A DNA stretch of 63,003 bases from GCA-2688775 sp035288865 (GTDB lineage Archaea; Nanobdellota; Nanobdellia; Woesearchaeales; GW2011-AR4): contig DATDZA010000007.1 in NCBI GenBank assembly GCA_035288865.1, positions 1 to 63,003 on the forward strand. The letters are read 5' to 3'. Below are positions 61,845-63,003 of the stretch, one piece after another; the first letter of the stretch is position 1; each line of letters opens with the position of its first letter. The position numbers and the translations under genes were made by a program. Under the pieces are notes generated by a model. That model did no database searches, was not told the DNA's origin, and saw only the letters and a list, made by a program, of their open reading frames with translations.

Positions 61845-62489
61845 ATGAATAAAACATTGGGCATACTTTCAGGCGTTGCTGCTTCTGCATTTTATACTTG
61901 GATGAGTCTTGTGAGCCCAAATATGGCATCTGCTCAAGAAATACCTTCTGCAAAGTTTGGAAATAACTTGGAGCAAACGTATGGAGTTAGTCAAACACCA
62001 TTTGATCCTCAAAAATATGGCGAAGAACTTAGCCGCAGGATTGGGCAAAATTGGGGTATGTATCATGTCCAACCTAATGGAAGAGTTGAAGCATGGGGAG
62101 TCTTCAACAATACTCAATTTGCTTATCAGAATGGGTTCTTAGGTCACGAGTCTTTAGATTTGGTGAGCCAAAGTAATGGGACTAATGTTCATTTGGTAAA
62201 TAAACCAGTCAGAGAACCATTAAAAATTCTTGGTGTAGCCCAAATAGATGAGGATTATGCAACGATTGATGGGATAGAAGTAAGATTGGGCAAATCAGAT
62301 TTTTACGAGGGTTTTACATCAAATGAGACAGCTTCGGAACCTTTAACTTTGCAGCAATCCTTAGGTCAAGTTTTTTCATATTGGGCAAAACAACTCAATA
62401 TCCGGGGTTTTGATGGACTGAAAAGAGCAGCAGAGGCAGTTAAACCTGATAGTCTCGTTCAGAAGGTAAGGTCGTTATTGCCAAAGTGA
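61845..62489 (+). CDS. Secreted protein, 214 aa
   Basis: ATG 61845 gives a signal peptide (KTLGILSGVAASAFYTWMSL ... PNMASAQE, cleavage likely after ASA), and TTATTTATA lies about 25-33 bases upstream, so a leaderless start there is preferred over ATG 61755. The mature part (EIPSAKFGNNLEQTYGVSQT) is hydrophilic and beta-rich with WGMYHVQPNGRVEAWGVFNN; a C-terminal helix ends in VRSLLPK. No family recognised. The small palindrome ATTAGGCAATCCTAAT (61823-61838) lies between the TATA box and the start and resembles the core hairpin of repeat copy 1. Confidence 0.7.
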   Translation: MNKTLGILSGVAASAFYTWMSLVSPNMASAQEIPSAKFGNNLEQTYGVSQTPFDPQKYGEELSRRIGQNWGMYHVQPNGRVEAWGVFNNTQFAYQNGFLGHESLDLVSQSNGTNVHLVNKPVREPLKILGVAQIDEDYATIDGIEVRLGKSDFYEGFTSNETASEPLTLQQSLGQVFSYWAKQLNIRGFDGLKRAAEAVKPDSLVQKVRSLLPK

Positions 62490-62555
62490 TGATAGGATTT
62501 CTCAAAAAATAAACAGATTTAAACCCCTTCAGTTTCTCGAAGATAACCTTTAGGA

Positions 62556-62688
62556 AAAAATTCCAACAACTTGGGTGAGAATTGAGTGCAGAGGATTTTT
62601 CAGTTACGAAGTTCTGAAAAATCCTTTGCGAATAGGGTTTTGACCAACAAAACCCGTGTTCGAACCCTGAGTTGTTGTTGGAATTTTT
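62556..62688 (+). repeat. Three-way-junction hairpin element
   Basis: A perfect 15-base outer stem, AAAAATTCCAACAAC (62556-62570) with GTTGTTGGAATTTTT (62674-62688), encloses two hairpins: AGGATTTTTCAG (62592-62603) with CTGAAAAATCCT (62614-62625), and GGGTTTTG (62635-62642) with CAAAACCC (62648-62655). It has the same plan as the other nested-hairpin repeats but different sequence. Confidence 0.75.
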
Positions 62689-62789
62689 GTTTTAATTTGC
62701 TTTGCATGGAAATTAAAATCATCATCGAGAAATTTATGCGAATTATATAGGAAAATAATTAAATGAAGCATAAAGGTCATAAAAAAAGT

Positions 62790-62915
62790 ACGTATAATGC
62801 CCAAAGTTTGGCGACGAGAATTGAGGCACACCACAATTCTCGCTCGTCGTTTTTGAGGCAACCCACAAAAACAGACGAGACTTTTCGCCAAAGAAAAGTT
62901 TGCCAAACGAGTATT
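62790..62915 (+). repeat. Nested-hairpin repeat, copy 3
   Basis: Border ACGTATAAT (62790-62798); outer stem GTTTGGC (62806-62812) with GCCAAAC (62902-62908); inside are three hairpins: CGAGAATTG/CAATTCTCG (62815-62842), CTCGTC-GTTTTTG/CAAAAAC-GACGAG (62843-62879), and ACTTTTC/GAAAAGT (62880-62899). The first two loops read AGGCACACCA and AGGCAACCCA, the same loop as in copy 2. The border phrases ATGCCCAAAGTTT and AAACGAGTATTA are also shared with copy 2. Confidence 0.75.
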
Positions 62916-63003
62916 AGATGCCCGAAGGGTTCAACTTTTTGAGCTACCCAAATTTTATTATCTGCGTACATCACGCAAGAATGAGTAATGTTCCTGAAAG
63001 GCT

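Larger units (their letters stand above)
62490..63003. other. Gene-free right end filled with hairpin repeats
   Basis: No gene is seen in the last 514 bases. The stretch holds two large hairpin structures (62556-62688 and 62790-62908) and a small one, TGCGT/ACGCA at 62963-62977. Confidence 0.6.

Noticed and set aside
62560..62683. tRNA-like element (acceptor-like CCAACAA/TTGTTGG and a GTTCGAAC phrase)
   Set aside because: No placement gave T8, a correct D arm, and a seven-base T loop together; the stems are better explained as a three-way-junction repeat.

Overview
The window looks like an AT-rich archaeal chromosome segment, most likely from a DPANN-type lineage (Woesearchaeota/Pacearchaeota-like). 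This is inference from gene content, not a placement. Archaeal marks are a replication factor C large subunit, a tRNA-Cys with an intron that fits a bulge-helix-bulge, a PAC2 proteasome-assembly-type protein, an archaeal-type AAA ATPase, a class II intein-free glycyl-tRNA synthetase of the archaeal kind, TATA boxes about 26 bases before many start codons (leaderless genes), and GGTGA-type ribosome binding sites.

Layout. 1-5.5 kb: a leftward operon that starts with a ribbon-helix-helix (RHH) protein and continues with large secreted or membrane-anchored proteins, the last running off the window. 6-7.2 kb: a Cys-rich membrane-anchored protein. 7.3-10.2 kb: a cysteine locus with intron-bearing tRNA-Cys, four short ORFs (two ending in cysteine runs), a remnant that looks like a homing-endonuclease tail, and cysS interrupted near its 5' end by a 28-base hairpin-forming segment. 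10-23 kb: mostly housekeeping genes (valS, rhodanese, a 1200-residue subtilisin, rfcL, an NSS-type transporter, a TerC-like protein, glyS). 23-24.2 kb: an orphan gene between inverted copies of a structured repeat. 24.3-32 kb: a B12-dependent cluster with two class II ribonucleotide reductases and a cobalamin adenosyltransferase. 33-37 kb: DNA repair genes ogg and nth, where a 2.2 kb element carrying a LAGLIDADG-type endonuclease has replaced the 3' end of nth and left the old 3' end stranded 2.2 kb downstream. 37-44.7 kb: aminopeptidase, VapBC, thioredoxin reductase, peroxiredoxin, a ferredoxin-NADP-reductase-like flavoprotein and a cobalamin-binding-like protein. 44.7-55.6 kb: a divergent, probably RHH-regulated locus with two tandem (RHH + membrane protein) pairs facing a five-gene operon of AAA ATPase, polytopic membrane protein and three large uncharacterised proteins. 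This is the best candidate for an undescribed multi-protein system. 55.6-58.5 kb: proC-proA-proB, joined by overlap to that operon. 58.5-63 kb: PAC2, a 1 kb gene-free stretch, DUF192, zinc ribbon, RelBE-type pair, a secreted protein, and several nested-hairpin repeats related to those at 23 kb.

How the parts work together. NrdJ, CobO and the BtuF-like protein fit a cell that takes up or recycles B12 to make deoxynucleotides. TrxB, peroxiredoxin and the flavoprotein form a redox group that could feed the reductase. The endonuclease element at nth, the remnant at cysS and the cruciform repeats at both ends show repeated invasion by small selfish elements.
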